Positions 1 through 8,302 of a stretch of DNA of 64,000 bases are shown piece after piece. The translations under genes were made by a program, and so were the position numbers. The notes beneath the pieces were generated by a model. It made no database searches, was not told the DNA's origin, and saw only the letters and a list, made by a program, of their open reading frames with translations. The first letter of the stretch is position 1; the number at the start of each line of letters is the position of its first letter. Source of the stretch: Pantoea sp. A4 (GTDB lineage Bacteria; Pseudomonadota; Gammaproteobacteria; Enterobacterales; Enterobacteriaceae); the NCBI RefSeq assembly GCF_000295955.2, contig NZ_ALXE01000020.1, positions 98,891-162,890 on the forward strand, written 5' to 3'.

Positions 1-391
1 GCGTGCGCAACTGGAACGTCGCGCACGTCAGGTAGTTGAAAATATCGCGGCTGCGGCAGGGGCCAGCGCTGAGCTGAGCTGGCATCCGGGGCCGCCTGTA
101 TTGGTGAATGATCCGGTCTGGGCTGACTTTAGCACCCAGGTGGCGAGAGAACAGGGCTACGAGACACGTACCGCCGACTTACATCTGGGTGGTGAGGACT
201 TTGCCTTCTATTTACAGCAAGTGCCCGGCGCTTTTGTCAGTATCGGCAGCGCCAGTGAGTTTGGTTTACACCACGCGGCGTTTAACCCCGATGAAGCCTC
301 TATCGCACCCGCTGCGCGTTACTTTAGCGCACTTGCACAACAGGCCTTGCAGCATCTGCATGCCCGATGTCCCGCAACTTCCCTGAATTAA
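1..391 (+). CDS. M20-family amidohydrolase/deacylase, C-terminal part
   Basis: The reading frame is open from base 2 and its start lies outside the window. The visible tail has the GGEDFAFYLQ motif and an HHAAFNPDE segment, typical of the metal-binding C-terminal region of M20D hydrolases (hippurate hydrolase, N-acyl-amino-acid deacylases). The family removes acyl groups from amino acids using two metal ions. The next gene, a flavin monooxygenase, starts 57 bases downstream on the same strand, followed by an amino-acid ABC importer and an acetyltransferase. A deacetylation step on an N-acetylated sulfur amino acid is therefore plausible. The family call is firm; the substrate is inferred from context. 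Confidence 0.85.
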   Translation, partial: RAQLERRARQVVENIAAAAGASAELSWHPGPPVLVNDPVWADFSTQVAREQGYETRTADLHLGGEDFAFYLQQVPGAFVSIGSASEFGLHHAAFNPDEASIAPAARYFSALAQQALQHLHARCPATSLN

Positions 392-448
392 TGATTTTGC
401 TGCTGTGCCATCAGGTGCAGCAGAACCTCCCTTTTTAATGAGAACATT

Positions 449-1759
449 ATGGCAAACCGACAGTTGAGAATTGGCACCATTTTGCATGGTGCATCAGGCA
501 ATATGTCCGCATGGCGACATCCAGCGGCCGTCGTGGACGCGAGCATTAACCTGAAGTATGCCACCAGCGTGGCGCGCAAGGCAGAGCAGGGAAAACTGGA
601 TTTCCTGTTCGTGGCTGATGGCCTGTTTATTAATGAGAAATCAATTCCGCATTTTCTCAATCGCTTCGAGCCACTGACGCTGCTCTCCACGTTGGCCGCA
701 GTCACTGAACACATTGGTCTGGTGGGAACCGTTTCCACCTCTTACAGCGAACCTTTTACCGTGGCGCGACAGTTTGCCAGCCTCGATCACCTCAGCGGGG
801 GCCGCGCAGGCTGGAATGTGGTGACTTCACCTCTGGAAGGCTCGGCCAAAAACTTCTCACGTGCGCAACACCCGGAACATGCTTTGCGCTATCGCATTGC
901 CGATGAGTATTTGCAGGTAGTAAAAGGCTTGTGGGATTCATGGGAGGAAGATGCCTTTATCCGTAATAAGGAGAGTGGGCAGTTCTTTGACGCCAGCAAA
1001 TTACACACGCTCGATCACCACGGTGATTTTTTCCAGGTGCAGGGACCGTTGAACATTGGCCGTACACCGCAGGGCCGTCCGATTGTGTTCCAGGCGGGTG
1101 CTTCTGTCGATGGACGTAAACTGGCTGCACGCCATGCCGATGCGATCTTCACTCATCAGCCGACGCTGGAAGAGGCGCAGGAGTTCTATCGTGATGTTAA
1201 ACAGCAGCTGGTGGCAAACGGGCGCAAGCCGGATGATCTGCACATCTTCCAGGGCGTCAGCGTCATCGTCGGAAAAGATGCTGAAGATGTTGAACAGCAG
1301 TACCAGACGACAGCCGCGCTGGTGTCGATCAAAGATGCGCTGAACTATCTGGGGCGCTTCTTTGATCACCATGATTTTTCTCAATATCCCCTTGATGCGC
1401 CATTCCCGGACATTGGCGACATCGGCCAGAACAGCTTCCGCAGCACCACGGATGAAATCAAAGAGAAAGCCCGGAAATACGGGCATACCTTGCGTCAGGC
1501 TGCACTGGAAGCTGCCACGGAGCGACCGAAATTCTTTGGCACGCCGGAGGAAGTTGCTGATGGCCTGCAACGCTGGTTTGAAGCCGAAGCCACAGACGGC
1601 TTCATCATCCACGGTGGAACGCCAGATACCTTTGAACGCTTTGTCGATCAGGTGATCCCGGTGCTGCAAGCGCGCGGTCTGTTCCGCAGTGAATATCCCG
1701 GCGTCACCCTGCGTGACAGCCTCGGTTTATCTCAACCTGTTAATCAGTTCTCTCAATAA
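449..1759 (+). CDS. LLM-class flavin monooxygenase, NtaA/SnaA/DszA family
   Basis: 436 residues, the usual length for the NtaA/SnaA/DszA branch of bacterial luciferase-like monooxygenases, which use reduced FMN from a partner reductase. Family traits seen are the N-terminal LRIGTILHG strand, FLFVADGLF, the [13 protein letters not shown] segment and QAGASVDGR. It lies between an M20 deacylase and an amino-acid ABC importer and is likely cotranscribed with them (14-base gap to the next gene). By analogy with the Bacillus ytnJ-type enzymes it could oxidise an N-acetylated S-substituted cysteine. Related enzymes act on nitrilotriacetate, so the substrate is not certain. No flavin reductase gene is visible here. 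Confidence 0.9.
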   Translation: MANRQLRIGTILHGASGNMSAWRHPAAVVDASINLKYATSVARKAEQGKLDFLFVADGLFINEKSIPHFLNRFEPLTLLSTLAAVTEHIGLVGTVSTSYSEPFTVARQFASLDHLSGGRAGWNVVTSPLEGSAKNFSRAQHPEHALRYRIADEYLQVVKGLWDSWEEDAFIRNKESGQFFDASKLHTLDHHGDFFQVQGPLNIGRTPQGRPIVFQAGASVDGRKLAARHADAIFTHQPTLEEAQEFYRDVKQQLVANGRKPDDLHIFQGVSVIVGKDAEDVEQQYQTTAALVSIKDALNYLGRFFDHHDFSQYPLDAPFPDIGDIGQNSFRSTTDEIKEKARKYGHTLRQAALEAATERPKFFGTPEEVADGLQRWFEAEATDGFIIHGGTPDTFERFVDQVIPVLQARGLFRSEYPGVTLRDSLGLSQPVNQFSQ

Positions 1760-1773
1760 TAAGAGTCGAAAAA

Positions 1774-2709
1774 ATGAAAAAAACCCTGCTTGCTCTGCTG
1801 TTAGCCCTGACAACCAGCACAGCCTTTGCCGCCGGCACGGAAGTCGCTGTTAACGGTAAGGATATCAGTCTCGAGGCGAATAAGACGCCAATTGATACCA
1901 GCAAAAATCCACAGGCTATCGCACAGATCCCTGCCGGACATAAATTCATTGTGCCGGGTGAGTTCACCGTCGCGATCACTGCGCAGAACTCGCCACCGCT
2001 GGCGGTGTTTGCGGACGATAACAAAACCCTGTTGGGCAGTGAGGTTGATATTGCGCGTCTTGTCGCGGACAGCCTCGGCCTGAAGCTGAATATCGTCCCG
2101 GTTTCCTGGGAAGACTGGCCGCTGGGCGTGGCGTCTGGCAAGTATGATGCGGCGATCACCAATGTGACCGTCACGAAAGAGCGTAAAGAGAAGTTCGACT
2201 TCGCCACCTACCGTAAAGACCTGCTGGGCTTCTACGTGAAAGATGGCAGCAGCATTAAGTCCATTAACAAAGCGGCGGACATTGCCGGACTGCGCATTAT
2301 TGTGGGTTCCGGCACCAACCAGGAAGCCGTCTTACTGGCGTGGGATAAAGAGAACCGTGCGAAAGGCCTGAAACCCTTTACTCCGGTTTACCTGAAAGAC
2401 AGTGCAGCCGAAAACCTGTCACTGCTCTCGGGGCGCGCAGATGCCTGGTTAGGACCTAACGTGATGGGTGCATGGCGTGCCTCACAGAATCATCAAACCC
2501 GTCTGGTGGGGAATATTGACGGTGGCTGGCCTCAGGTGGCGCAAATTGCCGTCACCCTGAAGAAAGGCAATGGCCTGGTTGAGCCGGTGGCGACAGCACT
2601 AAACGGTGTGATCCAAAGCGGCGACTACAAGAAAGTGCTGAATCGCTGGGGGGAAAGTGTTGAAGCCCTGGATCGTTCAGAAATCAACCCACCAGGATTA
2701 GGTGACTAA
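1774..2709 (+). CDS. Periplasmic amino-acid-binding protein of an ABC importer (family 3)
   Basis: 311 residues. The N-terminus is a clear Sec signal peptide (two lysines, a leucine-rich core, then AFA-A near residue 20). The mature part has the family-3 solute-binding pattern: SEVDIARLVADSLGLKLNIVPVSWE and the ITNVTVTKERKEKFDFATY segment typical of cystine/polar amino-acid binders. It sits between the monooxygenase and the permease/ATPase genes and would deliver the substrate to that importer. The context points to a sulfur amino acid such as an S-modified cysteine; this is inference. Confidence 0.9.
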   Translation: MKKTLLALLLALTTSTAFAAGTEVAVNGKDISLEANKTPIDTSKNPQAIAQIPAGHKFIVPGEFTVAITAQNSPPLAVFADDNKTLLGSEVDIARLVADSLGLKLNIVPVSWEDWPLGVASGKYDAAITNVTVTKERKEKFDFATYRKDLLGFYVKDGSSIKSINKAADIAGLRIIVGSGTNQEAVLLAWDKENRAKGLKPFTPVYLKDSAAENLSLLSGRADAWLGPNVMGAWRASQNHQTRLVGNIDGGWPQVAQIAVTLKKGNGLVEPVATALNGVIQSGDYKKVLNRWGESVEALDRSEINPPGLGD

Positions 2710-2719
2710 GGATATCGCC

Positions 2720-3268
2720 ATGAGCCAGCAATTTTTCCGTGATGTTTCTCCTGAAGATGCCGAGTTGCAACCGATTCTGACCGGTCTGTTTGGTGAATAT
2801 GCGACGCGTTATGGTGATTTTTTCCGTAATCAACCGGAGGTGGTGGAACTGACGGAATGGTATTTGCCGCCCCAGGGACTGTTCATTGTGCTGGAGCGCG
2901 ACGGTGAGATTATCGCGATGGGGGCTTACAAACCCTACGATGAAAATACCGCTGAGCTTAAGCGCATCTGGACCCGCAGTGACCTGCGCCGACAGGGGCT
3001 GGCGGCGCAGATTCTGCATGAGCTGGAGAGGCGGGCATTGCTGGCGGGATATCAGCGTATTTTCCTTACTACCGGTTTTCGTCAGCCTGAAGCGGTGCGC
3101 CTGTATATCAGTTATGGCTACCAACCGCAGTTTGATACTACAGGGGATATGGAACGCTATGGCCAACCCCCGCATGACGGGCGACTGCGATTTTTAAAAA
3201 CGATCGGGGCTGAGTCGGTCGCACAGGCCAGTTTAAGGAGCAGTAATGAAGTCACATCCTCAACTTAA
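2720..3268 (+). CDS. GNAT-family N-acetyltransferase
   Basis: 182 residues from the ATG at 2720; an in-frame start at 2702 is less likely because it overlaps the preceding stop. The acetyl-CoA-binding segment is seen as RIWTRSDLRRQGLAAQILHE, followed by AVRLYISYGYQP, the usual C-terminal GNAT signature. It lies inside the importer operon, between the binding protein and the permease, and overlaps the permease start by 23 bases. In the Bacillus S-alkylcysteine operons an equivalent acetyltransferase N-acetylates the imported amino acid before monooxygenation. That role fits here but is inferred from gene company. Confidence 0.85.
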   Translation: MSQQFFRDVSPEDAELQPILTGLFGEYATRYGDFFRNQPEVVELTEWYLPPQGLFIVLERDGEIIAMGAYKPYDENTAELKRIWTRSDLRRQGLAAQILHELERRALLAGYQRIFLTTGFRQPEAVRLYISYGYQPQFDTTGDMERYGQPPHDGRLRFLKTIGAESVAQASLRSSNEVTSST

Positions 3269-4172
3269 GGTGGTCCCGGCACGCTACCCGGGACGCACTA
3301 TCGGGGCGCTGGTCGCCCTGTTTATTCTGGCGGGGGTGATCCAGTCGGTCGCCCTGAACCCACGCTGGGAGTGGCGGGTTTTCGCCCGCTGGTTCTTTGA
3401 TCCGGCGATCATTCACGGCCTCGGCCAAACGCTGTTACTGACGCTGCTAGGCACGGTGTTTAGCCTGATACTGGGGGGACTGCTGGCGCTGGCGCGTCTT
3501 TCCTCTTCCTGGTTGTTAAGCAGCATCGCCTGGGGATATATCTGGTTATTCCGGTCGCTACCGCTGATTGTGGTGCTGATCATTCTGTATAACTTCTCTT
3601 ACCTCTATGACACCTTGTCGCTGGGGATCCCGTTCACCCCGCTAAGCTGGGGAAATTTCCAGACCATTAATGTGCTGGGACAGTTCTCTTCGGCGGTGAT
3701 TGGTCTGACGCTGGTTCAAGCTGCGTACAGTGCTGAAATCATTCGCGGAGGTCTACTGGGCGTAGACAACGGCCAGTATGAAGCCGCGGCGGCCCTGGGG
3801 CTTTCGGCCTCACGTCGTACGTTGCGGATCATTTTGCCGCAGGCGCTACGAGCGATTATCCCGACGGCTTTTAATGAAGTGATTGGTCTCGCCAAAGGCA
3901 CTGCCATGGTTTACGTGCTGGCGATGCCTGAGCTGTTTTACACCATTCAGATGATCTACAACCGTAATCAGGAAGTGATCCCACTGCTAATGGTGGGGGC
4001 TGTGTGGTATCTGATCATCACCACGGTACTGTCCATTCTGCAATACCGGGTTGAGCGTTTACTGGCTCGCAGTGTGGATCGCCAACGGCCACCTTCACGC
4101 TGGCGCTTATGGCGTAGCCCAGTGACCGCGATTGCAACTTCAGAGGAGACTGGTCATGTCCGAGGCCATTGA
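3246..4172 (+). CDS. ABC importer permease, His/Glu/Gln/Arg/opine type
   Basis: 308 residues with several hydrophobic spans in the inner membrane. The family hallmarks are SLPLIVVLIILYNF and the EAA loop read as EAAAALGLSASRRTLRIILPQA, which docks with the ATPase. The start at 3246 lies just downstream of a TTAAGGAG ribosome site at 3234-3241. It overlaps the acetyltransferase upstream and the ATPase downstream (17 bases), indicating translational coupling. It forms the channel of the amino-acid importer with the binding protein at 1774 and the ATPase at 4156. Confidence 0.92.
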   Translation: MKSHPQLKVVPARYPGRTIGALVALFILAGVIQSVALNPRWEWRVFARWFFDPAIIHGLGQTLLLTLLGTVFSLILGGLLALARLSSSWLLSSIAWGYIWLFRSLPLIVVLIILYNFSYLYDTLSLGIPFTPLSWGNFQTINVLGQFSSAVIGLTLVQAAYSAEIIRGGLLGVDNGQYEAAAALGLSASRRTLRIILPQALRAIIPTAFNEVIGLAKGTAMVYVLAMPELFYTIQMIYNRNQEVIPLLMVGAVWYLIITTVLSILQYRVERLLARSVDRQRPPSRWRLWRSPVTAIATSEETGHVRGH

Positions 4173-4959
4173 TTATCGCCAGCAAACCGTGACGGAAGCG
4201 CGCGGTGCAATCAGTATTACTAACGTCAGCAAATCTTTTGGCCGCCACAAAGCGCTGGATGATGTTTCGCTGGAGTTAGAACCGGGTTCAGTCACCGTGA
4301 TCCTTGGCCCTTCTGGCTCGGGAAAATCCACGCTGCTGCGTACCCTGAATCATCTTGAACGTGTTGATCAGGGCTTTATTCAGATTGATGGTGACTATAT
4401 TGGCTATCAACAGCGCGGCGATAAGCTCTACGAGCTGAAAGAGAAAGATATCCTGCGCCAGCGTGTCAACGTGGGCTATGTGTTCCAGAACTTTAATCTG
4501 TTCCCGCATCTAACGGTGCTGGAAAATCTGATTGAGGCACCGATTGCCCATCGCAAGCTGTCGAAGCAAGACGCAATAGCCCGTGCGGCGGAATTGCTGG
4601 ATGTAGTAGGGCTGCGCCATAAAGCCGATGCCTGGCCGCGCCATCTCTCCGGTGGCCAGCAGCAGCGTATCGCTATCGCCCGTGCGTTGATGCTAAAACC
4701 GCGCGTACTGCTGTTTGATGAACCCACCTCTGCCCTCGATCCCGAACTGGTGGGCGAAGTGCTGGACGTCATCAAAAAGCTGGCGCGATCGGGCACTACG
4801 CTGGTGGTGGTGACACATGAAATCGGCTTTGCCCGTGAAGTCGCGGACAAAGTGGTATTTATGGTCGATGGTAAGATTGTGGAGCAGGGGAGCAGCCAGC
4901 AGGTGCTGAGTAATCCCCGCCACGAACGCACCCGGCGCTTCCTCGCCCGCGTGCTGTAA
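4156..4959 (+). CDS. ABC importer ATP-binding protein, polar amino acid type
   Basis: 267 residues from the ATG at 4156, preceded by AGAGGAG; an upstream in-frame ATG at 4132 lacks such a site. Walker A is GPSGSGKST at residues 51-59, the ABC signature is LSGGQQQR, and Walker B is [14 protein letters not shown]. The pattern is the GlnQ/HisP/TcyN type of cytoplasmic ATPase. It overlaps the permease gene and is the last gene of the operon, followed by a hairpin at 4969-4988. Confidence 0.93.
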   Translation: MSEAIDYRQQTVTEARGAISITNVSKSFGRHKALDDVSLELEPGSVTVILGPSGSGKSTLLRTLNHLERVDQGFIQIDGDYIGYQQRGDKLYELKEKDILRQRVNVGYVFQNFNLFPHLTVLENLIEAPIAHRKLSKQDAIARAAELLDVVGLRHKADAWPRHLSGGQQQRIAIARALMLKPRVLLFDEPTSALDPELVGEVLDVIKKLARSGTTLVVVTHEIGFAREVADKVVFMVDGKIVEQGSSQQVLSNPRHERTRRFLARVL

Positions 4960-4968
4960 GTCTCCCTC

Positions 4969-4988
4969 CGGGTGGTCACCGCCACCCG
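4969..4988 (+). terminator. Hairpin after the importer operon
   Basis: Seven-base arms CGGGTGG and CCACCCG with a six-base loop, nine bases after the ATPase stop codon, followed by pyrimidine-rich sequence. It is a probable but not classical (weak U-tract) terminator. Confidence 0.55.
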
Positions 4989-5214
4989 TGCTTCTCCCCT
5001 TCTTTAATCGTATTTTCCCCTGTTTGATGGTGTGGAGTTCAGTTCGCCATACAAATTTATGCAATAAAGTCAGGGATATGTGCTGTTGATCTCACTTTGT
5101 TCAGTTAAAAAATTCTCATGATTGAATTCTCTCAGTGATATCTGCATTATGCGCGCCATGTGATTATCTATGGTGATGATCACTGTAGGTGATCAATGGA
5201 AAAGGAGAGAAGGG

Positions 5215-5934
5215 ATGAGCAGTAGAAATGACATTATTGATGGATATCATGCCCCAACGGCAAGAAGAGGATTGATTTATACCGAGGTGTTAGGCTGGAT
5301 TGATATGGGCCATGCCCGAGGAGATGATATTCGTACCTTAATGAAGAAATTCCATGTTGGTGAGCAATCGGGTCAGCTTACCTATGATGTGACCTATGCG
5401 CAGGGAATGGTCGATAGCGCACACCGTATTAGCACCGGCAAGTTTATTACCTGGAAAATTCGCAAAGGACGGACCTATCAGGAGCAGCAGAGTATTGCTT
5501 TAGCCATGATGATGGCATTGGCGCGGCGTTACGAATCCTTTCAGCAACAGTTTCCGTTTTATTTCATCACCGATAGTGGCTTTAGCGGAGAAGACCTGGT
5601 GTCTAATTTGTTGGGGTATTATCGCATTATGCGTCTTTGTAATCCCTTCCCGCTGCTACGTCCGGTGAGTAAAGAGGAAGCCCTAAAGCGCTGGGACTAC
5701 TATGGACCGATTGGCTCATATAAGAACGAAGATTTTCTACCGTTATTGTTTCCCGATCCGGAAAAATTCCGCAATGCACAGCCACGTAAAGGGGTTTTAC
5801 CTGGTTTTATGACCAGCATTCAGCCCTATAGGGATTTTAATTCAGGCAATGTTTATGTGACTGTCGATGATGGTAATTTCGTAAAACCCTACAAGGATGC
5901 TAATATCGGGCCAATGGTTTGTGAGCCGGAATGA
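5215..5934 (+). CDS. Unrecognised 239-residue protein heading a duplicated gene array
   Basis: Start chosen at 5215 because AAAGGAGA lies just upstream; an in-frame ATG at 5170 would add 15 residues with no ribosome site. No signal peptide or membrane span is visible. The sequence has GLIYTEVLGWIDMGHARGDD near the N-terminus and GFSGEDLVSNLLGYYRIMR in the middle. These faintly recall DUF4056-type proteins, but I cannot assign a family with confidence. The next gene, a small membrane-anchored protein, starts 8 bases after the stop, so the two are very likely cotranslated. Followed by serial paralogues of that small protein, it could be an effector or toxin with immunity-like partners; this is a hypothesis. 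Confidence 0.7.
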   Translation: MSSRNDIIDGYHAPTARRGLIYTEVLGWIDMGHARGDDIRTLMKKFHVGEQSGQLTYDVTYAQGMVDSAHRISTGKFITWKIRKGRTYQEQQSIALAMMMALARRYESFQQQFPFYFITDSGFSGEDLVSNLLGYYRIMRLCNPFPLLRPVSKEEALKRWDYYGPIGSYKNEDFLPLLFPDPEKFRNAQPRKGVLPGFMTSIQPYRDFNSGNVYVTVDDGNFVKPYKDANIGPMVCEPE

Positions 5935-5941
5935 GATAACC

Positions 5942-6451
5942 ATGACAAAAGTTAAAAAATTTGCATTAACACTCTTGGCCATTGCCTCTGTTTTTTTCTG
6001 TGCATGGCTAGCATTTGTATGGCCAACGCTGAGGGTAACTTTTGACGGTAGTCTATATTATAAAGAGAAGGATTTTCGTGAGTATTATATAATGACGCCT
6101 GACCTGTATAAAAACATGCCGCGTATCTCGAAAGAGTATGACTTTTATTTTGATAATATTTCAGGTCCTGCGATATTAATTTGGGGTGTCAGGTTCTACG
6201 ATACTGATAATGCAAAGCCGATTGAAGATTATCTGACAAGTCAAGGATGGTGCTTACAGTCGTCCTGCGATGTTGAAGCTGATTGCTGGAAAAAAGAAGG
6301 TATGAGCGAAGTGCTGTCAGTGATTAAACCTAGACCTGGCTGGGAAAAAAAAGTGGAACTGCAAATGGAGCTTGGCCCCTGGAATAAAATTTTTCAGACA
6401 CCCACTTGTCCAAAGCCTTCCCAAGGAAGTGTCGAAGAAGCTACGCAGTAG
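5942..6451 (+). CDS. Small membrane-anchored protein, array copy A1
   Basis: 169 residues. One hydrophobic N-terminal segment (residues about 6-24), then a soluble part expected outside the inner membrane. The signature shared by all copies of the array is WPTL, then GSxxYxxxDFREYY, then KxMPRIS, and a CX5C pair (CDVEADC in this copy) followed by W. The cysteines suit a periplasmic disulfide. A 4-8 base spacing from the upstream gene implies one operon. The family is unknown to me; size, topology and serial duplication resemble immunity proteins. Confidence 0.75.
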   Translation: MTKVKKFALTLLAIASVFFCAWLAFVWPTLRVTFDGSLYYKEKDFREYYIMTPDLYKNMPRISKEYDFYFDNISGPAILIWGVRFYDTDNAKPIEDYLTSQGWCLQSSCDVEADCWKKEGMSEVLSVIKPRPGWEKKVELQMELGPWNKIFQTPTCPKPSQGSVEEATQ

Positions 6452-6535
6452 GCGCTATGTTTTAGCAAGGTAATTGTTTGTTTTCTTATTGTAAAACTTC
6501 ACTTAATTGGGATGTGAATTTATTCATTTCATAAT

Positions 6536-6991
6536 ATGAAAATCAAAATAATTTTTTCGTTAACGATGATTTTTGTTTTAGTTACCTGGCTTTTGTTCAT
6601 CTGGCCGACGCTGAAAGTAGAATTAGAGGGCAGTATGGTTTATCGTCAAAGTGACTTTCGCGAATACTATCTGCTGACACCCGATCTGCTCAAAGAAATG
6701 CCACGCATATCGGATGATTACTTTTTCGCTTTTGCAAATGTGTCAGGTCAGGTGATTTTTATTTCAACAGTGACATTTGAAAATACCACGGTTACCAGTG
6801 ATATTAAAAAGTATCTTCGTTCCAGAGGCTGGGTAGAACAAAAAAACTGTCATCTTGAGGCCAAATGCTGGCAGAAGAATGGTAATAGAGAAGTGTTGTC
6901 TGTGGTTACCAATACCAGGGAGAACTATGTGCGGGTACAAATTGCAGATAGTCCAAATCTTGATACATATTACGCAAAAAATCCCGAATGA
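6536..6991 (+). CDS. Small membrane-anchored protein, array copy B1
   Basis: 151 residues with an N-terminal hydrophobic segment ending in LLFIWPTL, then the array signature GSMVYRQSDFREYY, KEMPRIS and the cysteine pair CHLEAKC. It differs from the A type in its middle (a VTFENTTVTSDI segment instead of WGVRFYDTDNA). Its stop overlaps the next start as ATGA at 6988. Its nucleotides from about 6627 on repeat almost exactly 1068 bases downstream. No good ribosome site is seen upstream; the leader is AT-rich. Confidence 0.75.
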   Translation: MKIKIIFSLTMIFVLVTWLLFIWPTLKVELEGSMVYRQSDFREYYLLTPDLLKEMPRISDDYFFAFANVSGQVIFISTVTFENTTVTSDIKKYLRSRGWVEQKNCHLEAKCWQKNGNREVLSVVTNTRENYVRVQIADSPNLDTYYAKNPE

Positions 6992-7479
6992 AAAAAGAGT
7001 GTTATAGTGATATATATGAAGGAAATCATATTACCCGGGTAATGGTTAAAACATCAGCTATTATTGTGATTTTTATTTTTTCTTTATGGCTGGCATTTAT
7101 ATGGCCAACTCTGAAGGTGACTTTTGATGGTAGTCTTTACTACAAAGAAAAAGACTTCCGTGAATATTATCTTCTGACGCCGGATCTTTATAAGAACATG
7201 CCTCGGATCTCAGAAAACTATGATTTTTATTTTAAGAATGTCTCGGGGCCAGCATTCTTAGTCTGGGGGGTGAGGTTTTACGGAGTAACGAACGCCGGAC
7301 CCATTGAAGAATACCTGAAAAATCAGGGCTGGAAGTTGCAAAAAAACTGCCATGTAGACGCAGAGTGTTGGTTAAAGGAGGGCGTAAGTGAATAGTTGAC
7401 TTTAGCTAAATCTGATTGGGAGAAAAGGATTGAATTGCAATTAGAGGCGAATAGGTACATAAGGACATATGAAGAATAG
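6988..7479 (+). pseudogene. Small membrane-anchored protein, array copy A2, cut by an in-frame stop
   Basis: The open part runs from 6988 to a TAG at 7393-7395 (135 residues). A second in-frame ATG at 7042 would start just before the hydrophobic segment; the 6988 start overlaps the preceding stop as ATGA. Compared with copy A1, the TAG stands where A1 has a valine codon (SEVLSV). Reading through it, 27 more codons align with A1 (WEKRIELQLE against WEKKVELQME) until a TAG at 7477-7479. The product thus lacks its last 27-28 residues but keeps the cysteine pair (CHVDAEC). It may be partly functional or dying. Confidence 0.75.
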
Positions 7480-7603
7480 TCGATGTAAAAATCGCTCACT
7501 ATATCGATACCTGCCAGGCAAGAAAGACCTGTTTTTTTTGGCATATTTTACCTGTCAGGTTCTCTATTACACAGTTGGTGTTGTGAAAAAATAGATCCCC
7601 AAT

Positions 7604-8059
7604 ATGAAAATAAGAACTAAGGTTATTGTTATTTCAGTTGTTGCATTGCTGGCATGGCTAGTATTCGTATGGCCGACATTAAAAGCAGAGTTAGAGGGTA
7701 GTATGGTTTATCGTCAAAGTGACTTTCGCGAATACTATCTTCTAACACACGATCTGCTCAAAGAAATGCCACGCATATCGGATGATTACTTTTTCGCTTT
7801 TGCAAATGTGTCAGGTCAGGTGACTTTTATTTCAACAGTGACATTTAAAAATACCACTGTCACCAGTAATATTAAAAAGTATCTTCTTTCCAGAGGCTGG
7901 GAAGAACAAAAAACCTGTCATCTTGAGGCTGAATGCTGGCAGAGGAATGGTAATAGGGAGGTATTGTCTGTGGTCACTAGTACCTGGGAAAACTATGTGC
8001 GGGTCCAAATTGAAGATAGTCCAAATCTTGATATTTTCTATGCAAATAATCCTAAATGA
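7604..8059 (+). CDS. Small membrane-anchored protein, array copy B2
   Basis: 151 residues, the same length as B1 and nearly identical to it from GSMVYRQSDFREYY onward (cysteine pair CHLEAEC). The N-terminal anchor is clearly different in sequence. The start is exactly 1068 bases downstream of the B1 start. A remnant of an A-type start overlaps its stop codon at 8056, as in the B1/A2 junction. Confidence 0.75.
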   Translation: MKIRTKVIVISVVALLAWLVFVWPTLKAELEGSMVYRQSDFREYYLLTHDLLKEMPRISDDYFFAFANVSGQVTFISTVTFKNTTVTSNIKKYLLSRGWEEQKTCHLEAECWQRNGNREVLSVVTSTWENYVRVQIEDSPNLDIFYANNPK

Positions 8060-8123
8060 CAAAAGAGTGTTGCAGCGATAAATATAGTGGTAATCAGACC
8101 TATCCGGAAAATGGTTAAAACAT
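8056..8123 (+). pseudogene. Remnant of a third A-type array gene (5' end only)
   Basis: It begins with an ATGA overlap on the B2 stop and matches the first codons of copy A2 (KEC.SD.Y.GN), ending at GGTTAAAACATCAGC. One extra base in CCGGAAAATGG against CGGGTAATGG shifts the frame, and similarity stops near 8123. It marks the broken right edge of the array. Confidence 0.7.
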
Positions 8124-8302
8124 CAGCCAGATCTTCAATACATTCGGCGATGGTACAGGCCAACAAACACAACCAATAGACACCCCAAACCTTCATATTC
8201 ATCGCACGCCAGCGTCCTGGCAAAAAAAATGTATCTTTCGCGCCAGTTCTGCCAGGGTGTAAGGGTGACTCACTCAACATAACGTACATTTCCAGGATGA
8301 AG

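Larger units (their letters stand above)
6627..8123 (+). repeat. Direct duplication with a constant 1068-base offset
   Basis: Bases from about 6627 to 7055 recur at about 7695-8123. The block 6627-6790 differs from 7695-7858 at only a few positions, the following part of gene B differs at roughly one base in ten, and the start of gene A recurs in decayed form at 8056-8123. Sequence upstream of 6627 and 7695 is much less similar. Confidence 0.8.

Noticed and set aside
1001..1669. 222-codon open frame on the minus strand
   Set aside because: Lies wholly antisense to the flavin monooxygenase gene, whose protein is clearly recognisable; no ribosome site or family match.
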